Shown: one piece after another, positions 11,806 through 21,641 of the stretch
How positions within the stretch are numbered: the first letter of the stretch is position 1
How the letters are laid out: the number at the start of each line of letters is the position of its first letter
Assembly (NCBI GenBank): GCA_963969595.1
Contig: OZ018409.1
Coordinates: 1,614,501-1,678,500, forward strand
Source of the DNA: Neckera pumila
Lineage: Eukaryota > Streptophyta > Bryopsida > Hypnales > Neckeraceae
Direction: 5' to 3'
DNA: 64,000 nucleotides
Made by a program: the position numbers and the translations under genes
The notes under the pieces: model-generated
Databases searched by the model: none
Told to the model about the DNA's origin: nothing
What the model saw: only the letters and a program-made list of their open reading frames with translations

Positions 11806-12955
11806 CTAACCCCTAAAGGCCCAAGGCCTTTTTTCAATCCAAAAAACACCCAATACTGCCATTATTTTAGCAAAGAGTAAAAAAAAATTAAAAAATTGAT
11901 TTTTTGTGCATCTAACCATAGGATCTTACACCAAACTAGTATAAGAATGTGTAGAAAAAATTTCAGAATTTTTGACCGCACAAATTGCAAGATATCTATG
12001 TTTAAAGTGAAAAAACAAGTTTTTCAGCACACTGCGGGACTAGATTTTTTTGACTTTGAACATTTTTAACTTAAATGTTTTGCACTACAAAGTTTTGAGC
12101 TTTGAACTTTATTGTGGAGAATTGAGTTGAGAGTTTAGAAAAAAAATAAATTAAAAAACACTTAATTTTCATTAATAAAAAAATTGTTAAGTAGAAGTAG
12201 GTACAAGATAGAAGGAAAACCTAAAATATGAATATCTTTTATATGGAATTAAAAAGCACTACACTAATGATGGTATTTAGTGTTACCCACACTACTTGCT
12301 TTCAAAATGCTATAAATTATCAGTCTTTATGAGTATTTTTACCAATAACATTCATTGAGACCCGCAACTTTGACACATATCAATACCTATGCTCTTGGTA
12401 AAAACATTCATGAAGAGTAAAAAATTATAACATTTTGAAAACAATTAGTGTAGATAACACTATTTACCATCAATAGTGTAATCCCAGCGGTGAGATTTTT
12501 CTAGCAAAAAAGCTAAATCTTAAGGAACTTTTTATTTGAAAATTGTAAAAACTGCATTCAGAAATCAATCCTACAAGTTATTTTTTTCAAGAAGATGCTC
12601 TAAGTGCCTCCAAAACAAGATTGTCCATAATTTTTCCATGACAAATCCAAATGAAATGAATCAAAGCTTTTCAAATAGACAAAAATATAATCTATAAGGA
12701 AAAAAAATTTAAAAATATAAAATAAAAAAATTGCGAATTTTTTTTTTGCTGCCCCCAAACTCTATTTTGAGCTTATTTGGGCATAACTTTTTTTCCCACG
12801 TACCAATTGAGTAAAGAATTATATTCCCACTAAGCTTAGCAATTTTTCTATATTTACAAAATGTTTTGAAAAATCACAACAAAAATTCAGCCCATAGAAA
12901 CCTGCCCGAGATCCCATTTGTCCCTCAAAAGGGATAATGGGCTTTTAGGGGTTAA
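11806..12955 (+). mobile_element. Family A element, near full length (1150 bp)
   Basis: The ends are CTAACCCCTAAAGGCCCAAG and GGGCTTTTAGGGGTTAA. This is the best copy for the family body: CCATAGGATCTTACACC near 11930, TAAGTAGAAGTAGGTACAAG near 12190, AATCCAAATGAAATGAATC near 12645 and TTTTGAGCTTATTTGGGC near 12770. No frame of useful length, so non-autonomous. Confidence 0.85.
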
Positions 12956-13390
12956 GTGATCTACGGGTATAGGTGATCTACCTTAGGCTCAGGTCTGTCC
13001 TACTGATTGACTACGTTACCTTTCACAAAATGCATAAAGTACCTGCGTGGGCATGGCCACGTGTTCGCGTTCAGTGACCCAAAGACGGGGTTGATAAGAT
13101 TCAAATTTTTAAGTTAAGTTATGTTAAGGGCCTGCATCGATTTTGTTCCTCGAGTACTAAATTGCCAAGTGTAAGATATTCACACTAACAGTGACAATTG
13201 AAAAGCTTTGAGACGTTGCAAATGTCGAGAGCTTTCCATTCAAAAATCGCAAGCTTGCATTTAGCAAGAGTTAGACAAAAGTGTGTTCACCATATATAGA
13301 CAAGCTTCTCAGATCAGCGAGATCGATTTCTACCCCAGAGTTTGCAGCTGTGCGATCTACAAAAATATACATAAAATAAGTGATGGACTA
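12956..13390. other. Spacer, nothing recognised
   Basis: Less AT-rich than its surroundings, but no coding signal that I trust. Confidence 0.35.
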
Positions 13391-13553
13391 ACTACATTGA
13401 ATAGGGGTATTAAGGGGACCAAATAATTAAAGGGACCTTTCTTTACAAACTATACATATTTGAGACAAGATGTACAACCCACGGTAGATATTTATATAGT
13501 GCAGGATGTCGACAAATTAGTATGGGTCCCCTTAATACCCCTATTCAGTGTAG
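13391..13553. mobile_element. 163-bp MITE with 3-bp duplication CTA
   Basis: The arms TGAATAGGGGTATTAAGGGG and CCCCTTAATACCCCTATTCA are exact inverted copies. CTA flanks it at 13388-13390 and 13554-13556. A 3-bp duplication fits PIF/Harbinger- or CACTA-type non-autonomous elements; the end sequence does not decide between them. Confidence 0.7.
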
Positions 13554-13556
13554 CTA

Positions 13557-15240
13557 GCCATAGCAAAGATAGTTTGCTTGACTATCCATGGCCTGCCTTC
13601 ATTTCGATGTTCAGTGGTTCAAGCTTCTCGAGCGTTTTCGATCACGTTTTCTAGCCTCAGGTCTAGCGGTTGATCTGTGTTTCATAACAGTAATCTTGTG
13701 CCTCCGGGGCCCCTGTGCAGATACATTAGAGCATGGGGCGATGCGACTAGCTGGAATCCAAATTGTCCATCTATATATGAAACCTTCAAAGAATTTCACA
13801 ATCAATGCCAGATAGTGACGATAGAATAATAGCTAGGATACATTAGGAATGGAATTTGGACACAAATGAAAGTACAATTGTCCTATCTTCATTTGGATTT
13901 TTGATGTGCTTTACCTTGCTAGATGACTTGCTAGTTGGTCGTTATGTTACTTTGGTTGAATTAAGTGCTTGACTAATTGGTAGTAAGGTTGTGATGCTAG
14001 CTAGAACCCACCAACTGATCAAAAATTAAAATGACACTAACTTTTGTAGTTAAGGCATCGTTACACAAAGGTTATTTCATTTCTTCGTAGCAATTTACTC
14101 TTCACCTCACAGGAGAGGCTTGCAGCATTTTCCTTCCCCCCTACAAGGGGATTTTCACAGGGAAATTGTATGAATTCTCATGTCTAATTTTTGCTGACAC
14201 TTGCCCTATTCATACCATAGGAAAGAAAGAGAAGCTAGTAGGGAAAGGAATTGAAGAGGCTGACTAGAAGAGAAAGGAATTGAAGGTGATGTATCTTCAA
14301 CAAAATTAGAAATGATGTTGTTGTGGCATATGAAGTTGTCTCAAAAGATTATTTGTTCTAATGCCACTACCTTTCATTTGCCTGTTGATTGTGTGCAGGT
14401 GGTCCTCTTGTGGTTTCGGAGATGGGGTCAACCTCGTGGCATGACAACATCATGTAAGCGCTCCTCATTGGCCTTGTCGTTCAAACCATAGTCTCCATTC
14501 TTTCTGTTCTTTGTGCTTCTATCCGGGCTTCTTTCAAGGAGCAGATGGATTGGCCAGCAACAAGTTGATTATACATCATGCCTTGGCTTTAAATGTTAGG
14601 TACTCACTCTTCTAGTAGTCTCGAAAATTAAATGAACTTTGATGACTTCAAAAAAATTCTTCAATTGTTGTCCCTTCCTTCACAAAAGAATCCATGACTG
14701 AGGCTGATTTGGAGATGGAGATGGTGAATGTCGGTGAAGTTGCCGCCATTCAAGGTCGGATTGCGCCACCATTCTCCTGCAATTTCTCTTTGTTTTGCTC
14801 CTTCAATTCTTTGTGTGTTGGCTAGTTGGGGATCCATTTTGTAGTCATGCCATTTTTTTCCAAGACAAAAATTGGATTGCAATCAATAAGTAAAGGAAAT
14901 AGTAGGATAGATAAGCCCAATAGTTTGGCTGCAAAAACAGGCATTGGAAATGATGGCAAGCTGTAATATATTGAGGACATGGCCATGAGAGCTAACACTT
15001 TAGAAGCACAAATTCTTCCAACAGTCATCCGATAAGTGACCCATCGCCAAATACTTGTACAAATCCAACCATATTGAAACGTCATTAACCACTACAGGAC
15101 ATTTTGGATATTCAGTAAGTTTCCATTTTATGCATTGTATTTGAGAACAAAAATACTACAATAATGTAAACAAAATAAAAACATGATGTTTCTTTCTAAA
15201 CCATATCAACAAATACTTATTTATAATTACGTGCACAAAC
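13557..15240. other. Mixed unique sequence, no firm gene
   Basis: The composition suggests old genic sequence. Short frames occur on both strands, but I recognise no family. A possible coding remnant at 14422-14570 is listed separately. Confidence 0.35.
14422..14570 (+). pseudogene. Possible coding remnant with one hydrophobic segment
   Basis: After a polypyrimidine tract and AG near 14398, the frame from the ATG at 14422 reads MGSTSWHDNIM, then TAA, then continues ALLIGLVVQTIVSILSVLC and a short polar tail ending in TGA at 14566-14568. The TAA lies in ATGTAAGC, which could also be a splice donor. The hydrophobic stretch could be one membrane segment. I do not recognise the protein; it may be chance. 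Confidence 0.2.
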
Positions 15241-15448
15241 CATTAAAGAAATTTCAGCCCCTTGGAGGGCCGTTCTAAGGGGCGTAATTATTTTTTATTT
15301 GGAATTCTGGATTCCTGCGCCACTGTCACAACACCTTTAGCTGCACGGAAATAGGAGAAAACTATTTTTCAACCCCTTAAAACTAAATTTCAGGATACTA
15401 AAGGGATCCGTGGAGTAGCCCTCCGGAGGGGTGGATTTTTCTCTAATG
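15241..15448. mobile_element. Family D element (208 bp)
   Basis: The ends CATTAAAGAAATTTCAGCCC and GGATTTTTCTCTAATG are inverted repeats, next to GGAGGGC/GCCCTCC. The centre carries the CGCCACTGTCACAACA block shared with 487-600 and 730-760. Confidence 0.8.
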
Positions 15449-15686
15449 ACTATGCCCTTTGAAATAGAACATTGAGACGTCCTTTAAAAACACCTGGTAT
15501 GTGTTTGAAATTAAGTCCCAATGACTATTTGTAATGATTATTTTCCAGCATTATTCATGTTGTTTCAACAGGGATATGTACACCAACAATTGCTTAAGAG
15601 ACATACAATAACATTTTGAACTTGAGGGAGGACAATTTTTCAACAAATATTGTGCTAAAGTTGTGAATTCATGCCTACGTACTATA

Positions 15687-16424
15687 GGGTGAATGCAAGA
15701 AACACCTGTCGATTTTGTTGCGTTTTCACTATTTGATGCTGTTTTTTCGGGAGTAGTTTAAGCATAGAAAAATAATTTTTAAACTTTTTAAAAAATATGG
15801 CCAATGTATACACCTTTAAGATGAAGAAACCCTGGGAAGGAAAAGCATAGAAAAATTCTCTAAGTGGGAGAACTAGAAAGTGCCAAATCTCAAGAAAATA
15901 GACACTTTGATGCTTTAATTAGTTTAAAATAGTAAAATAATCTTAATATACTAAATAAAAATTGTCAATTTGCAACAGCTCTATGGAGATGGTCATTCAC
16001 CAAAAAACCCACCAAAATAACGTTTTATGTGTTTTGAAATGCAAGCAGAAAGAAGCTCACTTTGTAGACTTCTACACTACACAAAATTAACTTTTTTTAA
16101 AATCCCTCTCCTAGAGAGCTAGAGCCTAGAAGTCTACTAGAAGACCATCTCATCCAAATTTCAGCTCCAAATTCGATTTTTTGGGTACAAAATAGTACTA
16201 AAAACCTCCAAATTGGAATTTGTGACATAAAATTGGGGTCTGTTTTTATTTAGTAAAACATTTTTGAAAATTGCCAAAAAATTAGGCAAGGTGTATAGTG
16301 GTCATGAGCACCTTCCCTATAAATCTTAAGTCATTTGGATTCAATATGCAAAAGTTGTGCCTAGAAAACAAATCAGCATGCAAGATGTGACACAAAATAG
16401 TACAAGTGTTTTTTGCATTCACCC
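15687..16424 (-). mobile_element. Family B element, 738 bp, duplication TATA
   Basis: The ends GGGTGAATGCAAGAAACACC and GTTTTTTGCATTCACCC are inverted repeats. TATA lies at both edges (15683-15686 and 16425-16428). The body is the reverse complement of the subfamily at 10649-11381. No transposase frame. Confidence 0.88.
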
Positions 16425-16432
16425 TATAATTG

Positions 16433-16632
16433 TACATATTACGTGTATTTTTACGCACTGAATCAGTGTCATTAAATTCTTTATTAAGAGTGTACAATTT
16501 GTATACTTTAATTACACAAATGTGGTATCCAAAATGCATCTAAACTATATTGATATCAATACAACAATTGTACATTATTGGTAGGCATTGTTAACGCACA
16601 GATTCAATGCATAAAAATACACGTAATATGTA
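16433..16632. mobile_element. 200-bp foldback element
   Basis: TACATATTACGTGTATTTTT at the left is matched by AAAAATACACGTAATATGTA at the right, and the pairing continues into CACTGAATC/GATTCAATG. It sits between two family B elements. I could not define a target duplication. Confidence 0.7.
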
Positions 16633-16650
16633 TGATTATGGTACATAGGT

Positions 16651-17374
16651 GGGTGATTGCAAGAAACACCGGTACTACTTTGCGTCACAATTGAAGTGAC
16701 GGAGTTGTCATCAGCTATAACTTTTGAAGCATGATTCCAATTAACTTGAAATTTTTATTGGATATGGCTAACTTGATTATGTTAAGATCCCTTATTTTTC
16801 AGAAATTTTCAAAAATCATTTTATATTTAAATTTCAATTTAGCTAATTTGTCACACTTTGCAGTTTAGGGATTTTTAGTACTGGGGAGAGATCAAAATTA
16901 ATGATCTAGAGCTGAAATTTCTGTGGTCTATTTTCATAGTAAAAAGTCAAGTTTCTACCAAAGGAAGTTTAAAAATATTTTATTTTATGTCCTCCACATG
17001 CGTGCTAACAGGGCTCCTTTGCGCACGCATTTTTGAATATTGAAGATGGTTTGAAGATCATTCTTTTGGTGAAAGCTCTTCATCATAAAGTTCTTCCAAA
17101 TTGCCAATTTTTCGTTTTTTAACTTTTTTTTTTTCTATTTTTTACAAACTAAAATGTAAAAGTACCTATTTTCATGAGATTTTGCACTTTTCTAGTTCTC
17201 CTACTTAAAATTTTTTTCTACACTTTTCCTTCTTAGGGTACCTTCTTCTTAATGGTGTATACATTAAACATATTTTTTTCATTTAAAAAAATTGATTTTC
17301 TAATTATACTCCTAAAAAAAATGAGTACTGTGGAAAACGCTATGGAAAACAGTCGGTGTTTCTTGCAACCACCC
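16651..17374 (+). mobile_element. Family B element, 724 bp, duplication AGGT
   Basis: The ends GGGTGATTGCAAGAAACACC and GGTGTTTCTTGCAACCACCC are inverted repeats. AGGT lies at both edges (16647-16650 and 17375-17378). The body shares GAAGTGACGGAGTTGTCAT with the copy at 33642-34396. Confidence 0.9.
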
Positions 17375-17378
17375 AGGT

Positions 17379-18245
17379 CTGAGTTTATGACTTCCATGTT
17401 ATATTTGTACAAATCTTTGTAGCAAGTCTAAAATTGCAGATCCTGTTGCAATACCGGTATGCCCAATATTCAATTCTCTTAGTCTTATCGGTCCTCTCAC
17501 TTTTGTGGTATGTGATTCAGATTCTTATTTGGAATTCTTTTATGCTTGTGTGCCTTAATTAACGCCTGAAATTAGGTGCCCAGCCTGGTAACGAATCCTT
17601 GAAATCCTTCATGCCAATATCATTGCAGCACCAGCAAAGCACCGGTTGAGCAGGGTGTTGATAAAATTGTCGTTGATCTCACACCAGTGCATTTTCTTGT
17701 CATTGGGAGCAAAAGCATTGCTCCTCACTAGCGATGGGCCAGGAAAATTTGCGATAATATGACTTTTCACCAGTGGCAAGTGTGGGGAGGTTTGGATAAT
17801 GAGATAAGCTCACCAATTTGGGGCAACCCATTATGTTTTGTTGCTCAGTCACTGCAGAGAAGCGGCGTCATTGCTAGAGTGTGTTAACCTGGATTGGAAC
17901 TGCTACTATCCAATATAGCTTGCTCTAAACTTAGATTATTTAAATGGTGATATAATTATCAAGCTTGAATTGAGAACAAATATGCGGCCGTTGGAGGATT
18001 TTAGAAGTCACCCAATGTTTCTCTTTCGGATTGCATAATATAAAAGGTACTACTTTTAATCATGATCTGAAAGCCGTGTTACCAATATAGACCAAAAATG
18101 AATTAGATTTGAATATTTGATGTATACAACTTGACACATTTACCATGCAAGTATCCACTTACAATTTCATGAGCACCATTTACACACAATAGAAAGAGAG
18201 GAATCCAGTTTTTTGGTAGAACTAACCATCTAAAGAAATTCTAAA
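17379..18245. other. Spacer, nothing recognised
   Basis: More balanced composition at 17560-17900, but no frame or motif that I can assign. Confidence 0.35.
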
Positions 18246-18249
18246 TAGT

Positions 18250-18989
18250 GGGTCGTTGCAAGAATGACCTTCCGTTTTTGTTCCACTTTGGCCGTTTTCA
18301 GCCATTTTTTTGGGAGTACTATAAAAATAGAAAAACATTTTTAAAATGATATGAAAAATATAAAAAATGTATACACATATAAAAAGAAGATCCCCAGAAT
18401 CCCCTATGAAGGAAAAGCAAAAAAAAATTCTTTAAATAGGAGAACTAGAAAAGTGCAAAATCATAAGAAAATACATACTTTAACATTTTAATTTGTAAAA
18501 AATAGAAAAAGTAATTTAAAAAAAAATTGAAAATTGCCATTTGAGAAGACTTCATGGTAAAGAGATCTCACCAAAGAAATGATCATAAAACCATCTTCAA
18601 TGTTCAGAATTGCATGAGCAAGGGAGCCCTCTTTGCATGGACGTAGATGATATAAAGAAAGTATTTTTTAATGCCCCTTGGTAGAAACATGAATTCCTAC
18701 TATGGAAATAGACCATAGAAATTTCAGCTCCAAATCATTAAATTTGGAGACTCCTTACGTAGTAAAAATCCTAAAACTCAAAACGTGACAAATTAATTTA
18801 AATGATTTTTAAATATAAAATAGTTTTTGAAAATTTCTAAAAAATATGAGATATGATTAAACTCATAAGAAGACTCTCCACTGAAAATTTCAAATTCATA
18901 CGAGTCATGCTTCTAAAGTTATAACAAAATGAAGCTTTGACACTACGTTTGTGACAATGTTTCAGTACTAGTCTTTCATGCAATCACCC
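18250..18989 (-). mobile_element. Family B element, 740 bp, duplication TAGT
   Basis: The ends GGGTCGTTGCAAGAATGACC and CTTTCATGCAATCACCC are inverted repeats. TAGT lies at both edges (18246-18249 and 18990-18993). The body is the reverse complement of the copy at 31209-31939 and looks close to it by eye. Confidence 0.9.
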
Positions 18990-19085
18990 TAGTATGCTTG
19001 TTGACTTTGTCCCTAGGACAGACTATCCATCAACTTTTTGATTTTGAGACTTCAATTTTTATCTACAATCCTTTTCACACCTCAA

Positions 19086-19355
19086 CAGAGTTGTCATATC
19101 GGACAGAATCGGACGAATCGGACGGAATCAGGGTTGACTAGCTGCAAACTTTGGAAGTCAATAACTTTTGCAAAAATGATCCAAATTGGACATATGAGAT
19201 GTTTTTCGGCTTCTACAGAAATTGTAGATGCCGAAAAACGTCTCATATGTCCAATTTGGATAATTTTTGCAAAAGTTTATTGACCTCCAAAGTTTACAGG
19301 TAGTCAACCTTGATTCCGTCCGATGCGTCCGATTTTGTCTGATATGACAACTCTG
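19086..19355. mobile_element. Near-perfect 270-bp foldback element, hAT-like
   Basis: Almost the whole element is palindromic. The ends CAGAGTTGTCATATC and GATATGACAACTCTG pair, and so do the central arms around ACATATGAGATG and CGTCTCATATGT. Flanking 8-mers CACCTCAA (19078-19085) and CACTTCAA (19356-19363) differ at one base. The terminal CAGAGTTGTCA and 8-bp duplication suit hAT. Mirror-image frames on both strands are a by-product of the palindrome. Confidence 0.8.
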
Positions 19356-19363
19356 CACTTCAA

Positions 19364-20077
19364 TCCATTGTAATGAAAGATAATTCATTCATGACAAGTT
19401 GATAAAGATCTTTTCATCTACATTTAGTTAGGCAAACCTAAATGAGATAAGTGTTTTATAAAGACCAACTTTGGAAAGTAAAGTTGTGTGGTCCCAAAAC
19501 ATTTTCTAGTGGCAAAATGTTCTTTGGCTTGTCAAGGATTGCAATTGTATCAAATTACCAATTTCCATTTTAAAAAAATCAATTTCTATGATGCGAGCTT
19601 TTTCTTCTCATCAATAGGACAAATTAGTGTAGGTAATACAGATTAATAAGATTATAATACATCTCATATATTAAATATAAACTTTGTTACATTTTAATTT
19701 GCACAATTTTTCATTCATTCATTTAGTTCTTGTTGAATTCTAATGACATCTAAACATCTTCAAGATCAATGAGACCTTGAAATTTGATGAAACCTAGTTG
19801 GTGTGTAAATCTTATGAATTGTGACATATTCACATTGCAACAAGCTTTGTTCTAATCTCTTTTAAGTACAAATTGTCATGCTTGTCAAATTGTCAATGAA
19901 TTTGTCATTTGTCACATTTTCATACACACATTGTTTTTCCAATTTATGATTGCTAGAACCTCATCACATCCAAACATCCTCTCAATATAACCTTACAAGT
20001 TGATGATATTTTTTTTTAATCCTGTTGCAATTTTGTTCTAGTAGATTTTGTAATACTAGTTATACCACAGACTTGCT
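19364..20077. other. AT-rich spacer, nothing recognised
   Basis: No gene or paired repeat ends. Confidence 0.4.
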
Positions 20078-20245
20078 TGTATCTCCACAAGTTTACAAAT
20101 ACACACACAATGATGTAGACAACTGTATATTGAATATCTCCACAAGTTCACAAATGCACAGAATGAGTAAGTGACGTAAAGAAATGTAAGTTGAATATCT
20201 CCACAAGTTCACAAATACATACAAAGTGACGTAGACAAGTGTACT
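20078..20245. repeat. Tandem repeat, about 58-64 bp, three copies
   Basis: The unit holds ATCTCCACAAGTTCACAAAT and GTGACGTAGACAA-like blocks, at about 20081, 20138 and 20196. Copies differ by several substitutions and small indels. Confidence 0.7.
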
Positions 20246-20261
20246 GAATAATCCATCATTG

Positions 20262-20600
20262 CTTTCTATCCACAGGCAGTGCATGATGGTAACAGGTTCG
20301 TTACCCACTTCCCCAGCACCAGCTAGAAACATACCAGTCTTTATGAGTCTATCGATCAGACATTGATTCCAGACTTGACTTCCATTGAAAGAGATCCCAG
20401 CTCTCAAGGGTCCCAACTATCTCAGTCTGTCGGACTCTGGGCCACTAGCTACAGTCGCTTTCTTCTTGGAGTCAAGTCCAATAGATCTACAATCAGGCAT
20501 GTTCCGGAGCTCATTTCACGAAATTTCCCAGAATCCATATTTGCATCACTGGCAGTTTACGAACGATCTTAAGGATCACATCGTTGATAATTTCTGAAAT
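20262..20600 (-). pseudogene. Fragment of an unrecognised gene, upstream copy
   Basis: On the minus strand, frames LRAGISFNGSQVWNQCLID, LIKTGMFLAGAGEVG and NEPVTIMHCLW are open through 20416-20262. Further upstream, pieces such as EIINDVILKIVRKLP and DSKKKATVASGPESDR appear, but in different frames. That pattern suggests an old coding region broken by frameshifts. I do not recognise the family. The first 162 bp (20262-20423) are repeated at 21364-21525, where the same frame has several stops. Confidence 0.35.
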
Positions 20601-20639
20601 TTTTTTTATGAGTATGTCCAACTTGTTCAAACTAAGGAA

Positions 20640-21363
20640 TAAGTAACCTGCTGTCCTAAAACTACCACATCAGTACTTCAGGAGCATGCAATGCCTTATG
20701 AATTACTGCAAACCAGGCTGCAAGCTGCTGAACAACCAAAACAATTGGACCATGAACAGGATTGAACCGCATAAAAAACAAGCCAGCCCTCGACATCAAA
20801 TCGATCACTGTATCAATGACTACAAAGGCAACCATGAAATAATAGAACAAGATAATAATAAAATACAGAAATGCTGTGAATGTGAGGAAATCAGGATCCG
20901 CCCTCCCAATGGGGGTCCTTCTAGTTTGTGTGAAAGAATTCTCGACTGATAACACCTAGCTTGCAACTAAAACGCGGAGCCTGAGTCCATAATCGTATAA
21001 ACTTACTAAGGACTAAATCATTTATTATTTGACAAATACGTCCATGCAACGAGTATGTCGATATTGTTACAAAACAAATAATCTAGCCTGCAGTCCTGAA
21101 ACGCTAGTACCACTTCAGTAGTACAATACCTAATGAATTACTGCAAACTGGGCTGCAGGCAAACTGTTGGATCGTGAACAGTGTCTAGCTAGTACGAACT
21201 GCACTGCATACCAACTCGCCCAGCCTTAGACATCACATCACAACATCAACGTTTTTTAATGTCGAAATAAAACAAAGCAAAACCATGAATATGAATACAA
21301 ATCTGGCGTGAAGGTCGGGATCCACATGCACGTCGGGATCCACCCTTGCAGTTGGGTAGATCC
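20640..21363. repeat. Segmental duplication blocks
   Basis: 20648-20730 resembles 21090-21170 (shared TGAATTACTGCAAAC and GGCTGCA phrases). 20984-21066 resembles 21527-21606 (shared GACAAATACGTCCAT and ACGAGTATGTCGAT). The minus-strand frame at 20662-20955 has a hydrophobic run (residues about 23-53) but no recognisable family, so I do not call it a gene. Confidence 0.55.
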
Positions 21364-21525
21364 CTTTCTATCCACAGCTAGTGCATGATGCTAACAGGTT
21401 CGTTACCCACTTCCCCAGTACCAGCTAGAAACATACCAATCTAGATGAGTCTATCGATCAGACATTGATTTCAGACTTGATTTCCATTGAAAGAGATCCC
21501 AGCTCTCAAGGGTCCCAACTATCTC
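21364..21525 (-). repeat. 162-bp direct repeat of 20262-20423
   Basis: Same length as its partner and over 90% identical by eye, about 1.1 kb away in the same orientation. It lies between the transferase gene and the upstream fragment. Confidence 0.85.
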
Positions 21526-21641
21526 GTGTCCATAAACGTGTAAACTTATTAAGGACTAAATCAATTATTATGTGACAAATACGTCCATACAACGAGTATG
21601 TCGATTGCCTGCAACTCAGAGTCAGAGTCATAGGACATCCC

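Noticed and set aside
13460..13815. Overlapping frames of 64-75 codons
   Set aside because: The first starts inside a MITE, and the others are short, overlapping and without recognisable features.
19038..19388. Two similar frames on opposite strands
   Set aside because: They are mirror images produced by the palindromic element at 19086-19355.
20662..20955. 97-residue minus-strand frame with a hydrophobic run, possible membrane protein
   Set aside because: It lies across duplicated blocks, the corresponding frame in the other copy is broken, and no family is recognisable.
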